Shown: piece by piece, positions 14,613 to 22,404 of the stretch
How the letters are laid out: every line of letters begins with the position of its first letter
Position numbering within the stretch: position 1 is the first letter of the stretch
Assembly: GCA_937952245.1 (NCBI GenBank)
Contig: CALFYS010000043.1
Location: 1-26,433 of the forward strand
Source of the DNA: an uncultured Alphaproteobacteria bacterium
Lineage (GTDB): Bacteria; Pseudomonadota; Alphaproteobacteria; Puniceispirillales; UBA1172
Reading direction: 5' to 3'
DNA: 26,433 nucleotides
The notes under the pieces: generated by a model
The model's input: the letters and a program-made list of their open reading frames with translations, nothing else
Told to the model about the DNA's origin: nothing
The model's database searches: none
Made by a program: the position numbers and the translations under genes

Positions 14613-15341
14613 ATGATTTCACTTGTCAATAAAACATTCTTTATCACAGGGTTAGGAAGCGGCATTGGCTTGGCCACTGGCAAATGTCTTGTTGATCACG
14701 GCGCTATCGTGGTGGGAACGGTGGTGAATGAAGAACAACAAAAGGCCACGGCATCATTCGCGCAACATTGTTATCAGGTGGATGTGACCGATACGAACAC
14801 ATTAACTGAGGCTATTGCTTCTGCTTCTGGCAAAAACCAGAAATTAGACGGCATCATTGGCTGTGCTGGCGCTATCATTTTAAAAACGTCTACCGAAACA
14901 TCTTCTGAAGAATGGCAAAATATTATCGATCTGAATCTCAGTGCTAATTTTGAACTGGCAAAAACGGCATCATCGTATCTTCGGGATCATTCGGCCATGG
15001 TATTTATTTCAAGCCAGATTGGTCTGGTGGGTCATAAAAATGCCGCCGCCTATGCCGCATCAAAAGCAGGTCTAAATGGCCTAACCCGTGCTTTGGCGCT
15101 GGAGATGGCCGACCGCAACATTCGGGTCAATGCCATAGCCCCCGGGCCCATCGCCACACCCATGACGGCGCAAACACGTGCCACCCCAGAACGATATGAA
15201 CATTTGGTCAAACAAATCCCGCTTGGCCGATTTGGTGAAGCTGATGAAATTGCTAAACTGGCTGTTTTTCTGGCATCAGACGCGGCATCATTCATCACAG
15301 GCCAAGTCATTGTTGCCGATGGCGGGTTTACCGCCCAATAG
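14613..15341 (+). CDS. short-chain dehydrogenase/reductase (SDR)
   Basis: 242 residues, classical SDR. The NAD(P) motif TGLGSGIG is at residues 12-19, Asn108 is in IIDLNLS, and the catalytic Ser lies in FISSQIG with Tyr147 and Lys151 in YAASK. The usual NNAG segment is replaced by GCAGA. PGPIATPM and the C-terminal GQVIVADGGFT are standard for the FabG-like branch. AAGGA about eight bases upstream fixes the ATG at 14613 rather than the overlapping out-of-frame ATG at 14609. Likely oxidises or reduces a hydroxy/oxo group of a pathway intermediate; cofactor preference is not resolvable with confidence. It is convergent with livF, 14 bp away. Confidence 0.9.
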   Translation: MISLVNKTFFITGLGSGIGLATGKCLVDHGAIVVGTVVNEEQQKATASFAQHCYQVDVTDTNTLTEAIASASGKNQKLDGIIGCAGAIILKTSTETSSEEWQNIIDLNLSANFELAKTASSYLRDHSAMVFISSQIGLVGHKNAAAYAASKAGLNGLTRALALEMADRNIRVNAIAPGPIATPMTAQTRATPERYEHLVKQIPLGRFGEADEIAKLAVFLASDAASFITGQVIVADGGFTAQ

Positions 15342-15355
15342 CAATTCAACCCGCG

Positions 15356-16063
15356 CTAAAGCCCAAGATAGGATTTCTTCAACTCAGCATTATCTTGAAG
15401 CTCAGCAGCGTTGCCCGAAATCGCAATCGCCCCTTCCTCAATGACATAAGCACGATCCGCGATGGCAAGCGATTGAATCACATTCTGTTCCACCAACAAA
15501 ATGGTCAGCCCTTTTTCATTGATCCGCTTAATAAGATCAAACATCTGCTCCACCAATAATGGCGACAATCCAAGAGACGGTTCGTCTAAAATGAGCAATT
15601 TTGGATTGCTCATCAACCCTCGGCCAATCGCAACCATTTGTTGCTCACCCCCTGAAAGCGTGCCTGCAATCTGGTTGATGCGGTCACGGAGTTTTGGGAA
15701 TGTATCAAGCACATCTTCAAGATTGGCGGCACGATCAGACTTACCCCTGCGATAGGATCCTAATTCAAGATTGTCTCGAACCGTAAGGTTAGGGAACAGT
15801 TTTCGGCCTTCTGGCACATGGATCATCCCAAGGTTAACAATCGCCTCTGGTGAAGCGCCAACCAAGGATTGGCCTTCAAAGCTAATCTCACCTGATTTGG
15901 GTTTGATCAGCCCTGAAAGAGTGTTGTTTAATGTTGTTTTGCCAACACCGTTACTGCCCAAAACCGCGACAATTTCTCCGGCGTTAATATCAAGAGAAAC
16001 ATCCCGAAGAACATTAACAAACCCGTATCCAGCGGAAAGATTTTTGACTGTGATCATGCTCAT
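15356..16063 (-). CDS. livF: Liv-type ABC importer ATPase LivF
   Basis: 235-residue ATP-binding subunit. Walker A GSNGVGKT at 36-43, signature LSGGEQQMVAIGRGLM, Walker B LLILDEPSLGLSP and a switch His-position QN pair (LLVEQN, typical of LivF) are visible. It energises uptake through LivH/LivM at the inner membrane. Last gene of the importer operon; its start overlaps the livG stop by 4 bp. The Liv family carries branched amino acids, but many relatives carry amides, urea, aromatic acids or dicarboxylates, so the substrate is better judged from the neighbouring catabolic genes. Confidence 0.94.
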   Translation of the reverse strand: MSMITVKNLSAGYGFVNVLRDVSLDINAGEIVAVLGSNGVGKTTLNNTLSGLIKPKSGEISFEGQSLVGASPEAIVNLGMIHVPEGRKLFPNLTVRDNLELGSYRRGKSDRAANLEDVLDTFPKLRDRINQIAGTLSGGEQQMVAIGRGLMSNPKLLILDEPSLGLSPLLVEQMFDLIKRINEKGLTILLVEQNVIQSLAIADRAYVIEEGAIAISGNAAELQDNAELKKSYLGL

Positions 16064-16800
16064 GACTTTGCCACCATTGCTTCCGCGGCACCATGGCCGA
16101 GATATGCTTCAATAACCTGAGGGTCTTCAGCAACAGTTGATGGTGTGCCGCTGGCGATCAATTTGCCATCATTAAGCACATAGGTTCTGTCCGAGAGATT
16201 CATCACCGCTTTCATCACGTGTTCAATCAGAAAGATCGTGACGCCGGTTGCCCTGATGCTTTTGATGACCGCAACAATTTCATCAATCTCTGTTGGGTTG
16301 AGCCCTGCCATCACTTCATCCAATAGAAGAAGTTTAGGGTCTGTTGCCAAAGCCCGTGCCAATTCAAGACGCTTTCGTCCAGCCACGGTAAGACCATCCG
16401 CCCCTTGGGAAAGAAGTGATTTCATGCCGACGGTTTCAGCCACTTTTTCTGCTTTTTCGCGAGCAACCTCACTGTCACTGGTGTTGCTGTAAGCACCGAC
16501 CATAATATTTTCAAGCGTGGTCAACCCTGCGAACGGTTGCGTAATCTGGAACGTCCGTACCATTCCTAATTTTGAAATTTGATGCGGTTTCATCCCATTA
16601 ATCGAAACCTGATCAAAGGTCACTTGGCCTTCGTCACATTTCAGAAACCCCGCGACCATGGCAAAAAGTGTGGTCTTGCCCGCGCCATTTGGCCCAATCA
16701 AGGAGACAATCTCCCCTTCTTGAACATTGAGATCAACTGAAGACACCGCCGTCAAACCGCCAAAGCGTTTGGTAACGCCAGATACATTAAGCATTGCCAT
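16060..16800 (-). CDS. livG: Liv-type ABC importer ATPase LivG
   Basis: 246-residue ATP-binding subunit paired with LivF. Walker A GPNGAGKT is at 36-43 and the Q-loop region reads RTFQITQPFAGLT. The signature is the degenerate LTVAGRKRLELARAL seen in some LivG relatives, followed by Walker B LLLLDEVMAGLNP and the switch His in FLIEHVM. The degenerate signature means one ATP site may be less active than the other. The start overlaps the livM end by 14 bp and the stop overlaps livF by 4 bp, consistent with coupled translation and fixed stoichiometry. Confidence 0.94.
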   Translation of the reverse strand: MAMLNVSGVTKRFGGLTAVSSVDLNVQEGEIVSLIGPNGAGKTTLFAMVAGFLKCDEGQVTFDQVSINGMKPHQISKLGMVRTFQITQPFAGLTTLENIMVGAYSNTSDSEVAREKAEKVAETVGMKSLLSQGADGLTVAGRKRLELARALATDPKLLLLDEVMAGLNPTEIDEIVAVIKSIRATGVTIFLIEHVMKAVMNLSDRTYVLNDGKLIASGTPSTVAEDPQVIEAYLGHGAAEAMVAKS

Positions 16801-17791
16801 CTCCTTGATCTGATTTCAGCTTATCCAATGCGCTGGCGTCGGTTTGTTTTAATTTCTTTTTAAACATACCGATCAGGCCATTGGGCAAATAACTGATGAT
16901 AATGATCAGGATAAACCCATAGACAATCAAGCTCAGCCCTGGCGTATCAATGAAATGACGCGCGATTTCATTAACAACATGCAAAACAAATGCCCCAATC
17001 AATGGTCCAAACACCGTTCCCATTCCACCAACGATGGTCACCAAAAGCATCTCAACGGAAAGATGAATGGAATAGGCAATCGGCGGGTCAAGATAGAGAT
17101 ATTTTTGGGCATAGAATGTACCCGCGGCACCGCCCATCGCCCCCATGATCATGATCGCATAAATTTTACAGCGGAGCGTGTTAATACCAAGCGCTTCCGC
17201 CGCGTCTTCATTTTCACGGATGGCCACCAATTGCGCCCCAAAACGTGAGCGTTCCAACCACAATGCAATGGCGATTGAAATAAACAGCAACAGCAAAGCG
17301 AAATAATAAAATCCGGTTGGCGTTTCAAATTGTAAATTGCTTAGGCCCGGCGCGTATTTAAGAAACAACCCAACACCGCCACCTGTAAATTCAACAGAAT
17401 TAGCAAGGACGCGCAGCAATTCAGCAAAAGCCAATGTGATCAGCGCAAAATAAGACCCTTTCAACCCTGAACGGAATGACATAAAGCCAACGATAAAGCC
17501 CAGAAGCGCCCCTGCAAATATGGCCACCACAATGCCGATGATCGGCGGCACACCAAAAGTCGTCAATAAGATTGATGACGCATAGGCGCCTGTTCCAAAG
17601 AACATCACCCCACCGAATGAAAATTGCCCCGCATAACCCCCTAGTATATTCCAGGACTGACCAAGATAGGCGGTGAAGAAAATAAGCGTCAGCACATCAA
17701 TATAAAATTTGCTGACAATAAAGGCAGGCGCCACCATGAGCAAAACCGCACCAGCCAGCAATAACATCATGTTTTTTCCTAATGCCGACAT
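16787..17791 (-). CDS. livM: Liv-type ABC importer permease LivM
   Basis: A 334-residue polytopic permease. Hydrophobic helices run through the protein and include the family segments TAYLGQSWNILGGYAGQFSFGG and GSYFALITLAFAELLRV. The cytoplasmic coupling loop RENEDAAEALGINTLRCKI contacts the ATPases. The C-terminal tail after SYLPNGLIGMFKKK is long, charged and cytosolic. Its ATG overlaps the livH stop by one base (TAATG). With LivH it forms the translocation pore. Confidence 0.93.
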   Translation of the reverse strand: MSALGKNMMLLLAGAVLLMVAPAFIVSKFYIDVLTLIFFTAYLGQSWNILGGYAGQFSFGGVMFFGTGAYASSILLTTFGVPPIIGIVVAIFAGALLGFIVGFMSFRSGLKGSYFALITLAFAELLRVLANSVEFTGGGVGLFLKYAPGLSNLQFETPTGFYYFALLLLFISIAIALWLERSRFGAQLVAIRENEDAAEALGINTLRCKIYAIMIMGAMGGAAGTFYAQKYLYLDPPIAYSIHLSVEMLLVTIVGGMGTVFGPLIGAFVLHVVNEIARHFIDTPGLSLIVYGFILIIIISYLPNGLIGMFKKKLKQTDASALDKLKSDQGDGNA

Positions 17792-18669
17792 TATACTTTG
17801 CTCCCAAACAGACCTGTGGGTTTAAAGATCAGGATCAAAATAAAGATCAGCGAAATACCGATTTGCCCTAGGCTTTCCCCTAACAGAAGACCACCCACGG
17901 ATTCCGTAATTCCGATAATAAAGCCACCCAAAAGCGCGCCAATAATGCTGCCCATCCCGCCCAGCACCACAATGGTGAAGGCAACAAGAACAAAAATATT
18001 ACCGGTATAAGGATCGACATAGAAAATAGGCAACATCATGCAACCCGCGGCACCAAGGCAGGCAATCCCAATGCCAAAAGTTACCGCGAAAATATGTTCA
18101 ACATTAATGCCAACAAGCCGCGCGCCTTGACGTTCCTTGGCCACAGCACGAATGGCGCGCCCCATATCCGTCAAGCTCATCAAGGCCCAAAGCAAGGCGC
18201 AGATCACAAGCGCGGCGACAAAAGAAATAACCTTTGGATAAGAAAGATACATAAACCCAAGGTCAAACGCTTCAAAACTGTAAGACAAACTGACCGTCTG
18301 CTGGTCACCACTAAAGAAAAACAACGCGCTGTTTTCAATAATAATAGAAAGCCCTAACGTGATCAGCAAAATGTTCTGATCTTTACCTTTCGACAGCACC
18401 CCAATGCCATATCGGTAAATCAAATACCCAAAAATAAACGCGGCAGGGGTGACAATCGCAATCGATAAATAAGGGTCAATATTCGCCAGCTGGAACAAAA
18501 AGAACGCGGCGTATAAAGAAAGCATTAACATCGCCCCATGAGCGAAGTTAATAATGTGGAGCACGCCATAAATAAGCGTCAGCCCAAGGGCTACAAGGGC
18601 ATAAATCGCGCCAAACATCAATCCATTGATAATGGCGGCGGGCAACATAGAAAGGGATGCAGAAAGCAT
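17791..18669 (-). CDS. livH: Liv-type ABC importer permease LivH
   Basis: 292 residues, all-helical permease. The hallmark ALVALGLTLIYGVLHIINFAHG lies near the N-terminus, the coupling loop is AVAKERQGARLVGINVEH, and LVAFTIVVLGGMGSIIGALLGG comes later. It forms the pore with LivM. The 60-bp gap to the binding-protein gene holds a strong hairpin (18687-18718), so permease and ATPase genes are probably transcribed at lower level than livK. Confidence 0.94.
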   Translation of the reverse strand: MLSASLSMLPAAIINGLMFGAIYALVALGLTLIYGVLHIINFAHGAMLMLSLYAAFFLFQLANIDPYLSIAIVTPAAFIFGYLIYRYGIGVLSKGKDQNILLITLGLSIIIENSALFFFSGDQQTVSLSYSFEAFDLGFMYLSYPKVISFVAALVICALLWALMSLTDMGRAIRAVAKERQGARLVGINVEHIFAVTFGIGIACLGAAGCMMLPIFYVDPYTGNIFVLVAFTIVVLGGMGSIIGALLGGFIIGITESVGGLLLGESLGQIGISLIFILILIFKPTGLFGSKV

Positions 18670-18686
18670 GACAGTAAGATGAAAGA

Positions 18687-18718
18687 GTCCTCAGGCAGTG
18701 CTTCCACTGCCCGAGGAC
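18687..18718 (-). terminator. intercistronic hairpin between livK and livH
   Basis: Arms at 18687-18700 and 18705-18718 form a 14-bp stem with a four-base loop. Read on the minus strand the only non-Watson-Crick pair is G-U; on the plus strand it would be an A-C mismatch, so the structure is suited to the minus transcript. A short pyrimidine run (TCTTTC) follows. Likely a partial terminator or 3'-end stabiliser that raises livK mRNA over the downstream genes. Confidence 0.75.
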
Positions 18719-18729
18719 AAGATTATGTT

Positions 18730-19956
18730 TTAGCTGCGTGGGAACACAGCATCAGCTGAAGCATAGGCGGAAGGAGCGATAATTTGAACATCACCCTTCT
18801 GTGCCTGAATCGCCACAGCTCGTGAACCCATGTTCTGGCCATCAACCATCTTGGTCTTATCATAAGGCATGAAATCGACTTCCAATGTTGATGCGGCAAG
18901 GGCGGCGTTAACAGCATCTTTATCTGTTGTGCCAGCACGTTCAAAACCATCAGCCAAGAACAGAATAGACATATAGGCGCAGTACACTTCAAAAGTGAAG
19001 TATTTGCCATCAGCCTCGGTGCGCTTGCGCATGGCTTGACCTGATGCTGAATTCGGATTGTACCAATGGTTCACGTCAATCATATTTTCAGCAATTTGCG
19101 GCAGGTCATCAACAAACTTAAAGTTAAAGCCGCCACCAAGAACAGAATAGCTTGCCATGAAATCAACACGCTGTTGGCGCAGTGTTTTGGCCAGAAGCAC
19201 ATATTCACCCGGATAGTTAATCGGCATCACAATGTCCGGCTTAGCTGACTTGATCCGCAGAGCAATATTATCAAAGTTACGGGTTGGGTTCGCGTGTTTG
19301 ATGGTGTCAATCACTTCAAGATTATGTTCTTTCAGTGCATTGGTCATCAATTTGGCTGTTCCTGTCCCAAATTCTGATTCTTCATGGACGATCACCACTG
19401 ACTTAGCAGGGCTGCCCGCGCGAGCGTTAATCTCACCAAGGTTTGTTGCGGCATCGCGCGCAATACGGCCATAACCATCAGCCATGCGGAAGACGTTACC
19501 AAGACCGCGCTGAACCAGTTTATCAGACACACCTACATCAACAGAAAACGGAATATTATACTTGGCAGCGGCGGCAGATGCGGCAAGACCAACAGCGGAT
19601 TGATAACAACCCTGCAGCGCATGGACGCCCGCTTCATTCATTTTTTCAACTTCAGCAGCGCCGATTTCAGGCTTGGTCTGGGAATCACCAAGCAAAGCTT
19701 CTAGCTTTGCACCACCCATGGATTTAATACCGCCAGCGGCATTGATATCAGCAATCGCCATCTGTGCGCCGTAACGCAACTGCGCGGCTGGATACGCGGC
19801 CCAACCTGTTGCTGGGTGAATCAAACCAATTTTTACATTACCTGCGGCCTGAGCAATCCACGGTGTGGCAAGGCCTGATGTTAACGCTACTGACGCGGCT
19901 GCACCACCAAGAAAAGTACGGCGTGAGGTATTATTTATGAATTTAGAATTCTTCAT
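18730..19956 (-). CDS. livK: periplasmic Liv-type substrate-binding protein with Tat signal
   Basis: 408 residues, first gene of the importer operon. The N-terminus carries SRRTFLGG at 11-18, a hydrophobic Ala-rich stretch and an AQA-A cleavage site near 37, so it is probably exported folded by the Tat system. The mature part starts KIGLIHPATGWAAYPAAQLRYGAQMAIADINAAGG, the typical type I periplasmic-binding fold; HEESEFGTGTAKLM in the middle is also standard. AGGGAG precedes the ATG. It should capture the substrate and deliver it to LivHM. The ligand cannot be read from sequence; the location between catabolic genes and an MmgE/PrpD gene suggests an amide, amino acid analogue or organic acid. 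Confidence 0.9.
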   Translation of the reverse strand: MKNSKFINNTSRRTFLGGAAASVALTSGLATPWIAQAAGNVKIGLIHPATGWAAYPAAQLRYGAQMAIADINAAGGIKSMGGAKLEALLGDSQTKPEIGAAEVEKMNEAGVHALQGCYQSAVGLAASAAAAKYNIPFSVDVGVSDKLVQRGLGNVFRMADGYGRIARDAATNLGEINARAGSPAKSVVIVHEESEFGTGTAKLMTNALKEHNLEVIDTIKHANPTRNFDNIALRIKSAKPDIVMPINYPGEYVLLAKTLRQQRVDFMASYSVLGGGFNFKFVDDLPQIAENMIDVNHWYNPNSASGQAMRKRTEADGKYFTFEVYCAYMSILFLADGFERAGTTDKDAVNAALAASTLEVDFMPYDKTKMVDGQNMGSRAVAIQAQKGDVQIIAPSAYASADAVFPRS

Positions 19957-20000
19957 TATTCGCTCCCTATGGCTTTACTTCGTATTCTTAGATGTAGTTC

Positions 20001-20006
20001 TATAAT
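20001..20006 (+). promoter_or_regulatory. possible -10 element for the MmgE/PrpD gene
   Basis: A perfect TATAAT in the 134-bp divergent AT-rich region 19957-20090 between livK and the MmgE/PrpD gene, 84 bases before the ATG at 20091. Only a poor -35 (TTCGTA, 16-bp spacing) is present, so an activator may be required. No convincing livK promoter was picked on the other strand. Confidence 0.3.
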
Positions 20007-20090
20007 CAATAGTTAAAAGTATAAATCGACCTTCTGACAAGTTTAAAATTATTCCAATCTAGAAATTTTACTGATGAGATTGAAGAAACC

Positions 20091-21443
20091 ATGGAAAACC
20101 CCGCACAAATATTTGCCCAATTTGTTACTGAAACAGGCCTTGATCAAATCCCTGATGATGCTGTTTCCGCGGCCAAGAAAATCATCACCGATTCCATTGG
20201 GGTCATCATTGGCGGGATGGCGGAACCTGACATTCAATCGCTCATCTCCACAACCGAAGCTCATGGCAAAGGCAATATTCCCCTATTGGGAACAGGCGTG
20301 ACGACCAGCATTGAATTGGCAAGTTTAATCCATGGTACGGCGGGAACAGTGCTGGAGATGGATGAAGGCCATCAATTTGCCAAAGGCCACCCCGGGATGC
20401 ATATCCTGCCCGCCATGTTATCTTTTGTTCATGAAAAACCGATAACGGCAGAGGAATTTTTAAGGGCATTTGTTATGGGGTATGATGTCAGCGCGCGCAT
20501 TGGTCTTGCCTCATCGCTTAACCCAAACACGCATCCGCATGGCACTTGGGGCGGTATTGGTGGGGCGGCTGCTCTCGGCCTTCTAGAAGGGCTTAACCGC
20601 GAAGAAATGGCAACGCTTCTCAACATAGCCTCCAGCCTGACCTTGGCCACCAGCCGAAAGACCATGCTGGAAGGCGGCACGGTTCGAAACGTTTACACAG
20701 GTTATGCCAATCAAATGGCGCACCTTAGCCTGACGTTATTGAAATCTGGCTTTACCGGTGAACAGAACGGGATTGATACGATTTTTGGTCAGGTAATCTC
20801 CAGTTCGTTTGACCATGACCGTGCTTTTGAAGCCTTGGGCGAGCGGTTTGAAGTATGCCGGAATTATTTCAAACTTCATGCCTGTTGCCGCTATAATCAC
20901 GCGGCTTTGGATGCGTTGAACATTCTAATGGCGGCGCATCCCGAACTGCATGATGCCCGCGCCATTTCATCTATTCATGTTGAAAGTTACAGCCTTGCCG
21001 CGGAGCTGAGTGACCCATCCCCCAACAATGTTCTCGCTTGTAAATTTTCGATCCCTTTTGCCATCGCCACAACCCTTTATCATCAATCTTCAGATGTATT
21101 AAGTTTTACCGAAAACGCTGTTCAGAATAAAAATATTCAACAATTAGCGGCAAAAGTAAGCCTTGTTGAGAATAAGGATATGACCAAAAAACTGCCTGAT
21201 TTTCGGCCAGCCTCTGTCAAGATCACCATGAACAATGGTGCCGTCTTTGAAACCGAAGTCCAAACCAATCGTGGTGATTGGCAAGACCCTTACAAGGACC
21301 ATGACTTGAAAGATAAATTCATCAGCCTTGCCAGCAGAATTTTCAATCACAAAGATGCAGAGGATCAATATGATCAACTGATGACACTGGAACAGCAGAA
21401 TTTAAACCTGTTGTTTGGCAAGGCCTTTCGAATTGGCGATTGA
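20091..21443 (+). CDS. MmgE/PrpD family protein
   Basis: 450 residues, the usual length of the MmgE/PrpD family, which includes 2-methylcitrate dehydratase (PrpD), cis-aconitate decarboxylase and iminodisuccinate epimerase. The central active-site region reads LEMDEGHQFAKGHPGMHILPA, with Asp91, His94, Lys98 and His100; the large lid domain follows (CCRYNHAALDAL, GDWQDP near the end). No prpB, prpC or acnD lies next to it, so methylcitrate-cycle duty is unlikely. The subgroup with EMDEGH is often found with catabolic transporter genes in my recollection. It probably acts on a polycarboxylate or amino-dicarboxylate; beta-elimination, epimerisation and decarboxylation are all possible. Divergent from livK, convergent with the gene at 21447. 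Confidence 0.88.
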   Translation: MENPAQIFAQFVTETGLDQIPDDAVSAAKKIITDSIGVIIGGMAEPDIQSLISTTEAHGKGNIPLLGTGVTTSIELASLIHGTAGTVLEMDEGHQFAKGHPGMHILPAMLSFVHEKPITAEEFLRAFVMGYDVSARIGLASSLNPNTHPHGTWGGIGGAAALGLLEGLNREEMATLLNIASSLTLATSRKTMLEGGTVRNVYTGYANQMAHLSLTLLKSGFTGEQNGIDTIFGQVISSSFDHDRAFEALGERFEVCRNYFKLHACCRYNHAALDALNILMAAHPELHDARAISSIHVESYSLAAELSDPSPNNVLACKFSIPFAIATTLYHQSSDVLSFTENAVQNKNIQQLAAKVSLVENKDMTKKLPDFRPASVKITMNNGAVFETEVQTNRGDWQDPYKDHDLKDKFISLASRIFNHKDAEDQYDQLMTLEQQNLNLLFGKAFRIGD

Positions 21444-21446
21444 TTT

Positions 21447-22325
21447 TCAAATGCCAAGACAGATTGAAGAATAAGGATGCCGTTGGGTAATCTTTCCATC
21501 AAATTCAAAAATATCCAGCATCGCGTTATAGCCTTCATCGGTGATGGCCATGTCTTCCGGCCAACAGCCCATGGCCTGATAAGCGTTGATACATTCCGCT
21601 AAAACAGTTTCATCAATCTGGGAGAACACTGGTTTTTCAGCCGCCGCGATTTCTGATGCGGGTGTGATCGCCATGTAATGACGGGCGCGGGCATAGGCGC
21701 GGCAAAACGCTTGGCCTTCATCACTGGCCAGCCAATCGGGCATGGCCGCCAAACTGGAAAAAGCACAAGCCCCCACCATGGGCCCTAAAGCCGCAACAAC
21801 ATGGCCAACGCCATCGGCCTCTAATTGCTGAGGGGCGGGGCCTTGTTGATGGATATACTGGCCTTTGCCTTGCCGATAGGCCGCGTCCATTTCCTTGGCA
21901 TTTCCCGCATCAATGATATTAATTTTGGAAAGATCAATGCCGGCCTTATGACAAGCGAATTTGAACATGGTCATGGGCTGACCACCATGATGCACCAACA
22001 CATCCGCGCCTTCTAAAGATGACCATTGGAAATCAGGTTCCGCGTCTCGCCCTGTGATGAAAAAACCATCCATATTATTGATCAGCGCGAAATGCCTCGG
22101 GCTTGGCTGGATGCCTTTTTCCAAAGAGGAAAACCCTTGGCTGATGGTGGATTGCACCACTTGTGCGGTACCATCTTCAAGGGCTTTCAAAGCGGAAACA
22201 CCAGGTTTGGCCACGCTCCAATCAACATCAAAACCTTCTTCTTTCAGAAACCCACCGGTCATGGTGGAGATCAATGGCGAATAGAACGCGGAGAATAACG
22301 TGAACTGAATATGTATTTTCGCCAT
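21447..22325 (-). CDS. NMT1/THI5-like substrate-binding-fold protein without signal peptide
   Basis: 292 residues resembling periplasmic binding proteins of the NMT1/THI5/SsuA group: KIHIQFTLFSAFYSPLI, GFLKEEGFDVDW, an ALKALEDGTAQVVQS-type segment, and late helices. The protein begins directly with the first beta strand, and neither a Sec nor a Tat signal is encoded at this start (AAGGA seven bases upstream). No ABC permease or ATPase gene of this class is nearby. The CCCFC active-site motif of the pyrimidine synthase Thi5 is absent. It may be a cytosolic ligand-binding or enzymatic relative. It lies 79 bp behind the choline-sulfatase gene on the same strand and could be co-transcribed. Confidence 0.72.
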   Translation of the reverse strand: MAKIHIQFTLFSAFYSPLISTMTGGFLKEEGFDVDWSVAKPGVSALKALEDGTAQVVQSTISQGFSSLEKGIQPSPRHFALINNMDGFFITGRDAEPDFQWSSLEGADVLVHHGGQPMTMFKFACHKAGIDLSKINIIDAGNAKEMDAAYRQGKGQYIHQQGPAPQQLEADGVGHVVAALGPMVGACAFSSLAAMPDWLASDEGQAFCRAYARARHYMAITPASEIAAAEKPVFSQIDETVLAECINAYQAMGCWPEDMAITDEGYNAMLDIFEFDGKITQRHPYSSICLGI

Positions 22326-22404
22326 GAGAGAATCCTTTTTGTGGTGACGACTTTAAGATAGCGCAAAAAGAGCGATCACAAAACGCGGGTTATCAATGGG
22401 CGCG

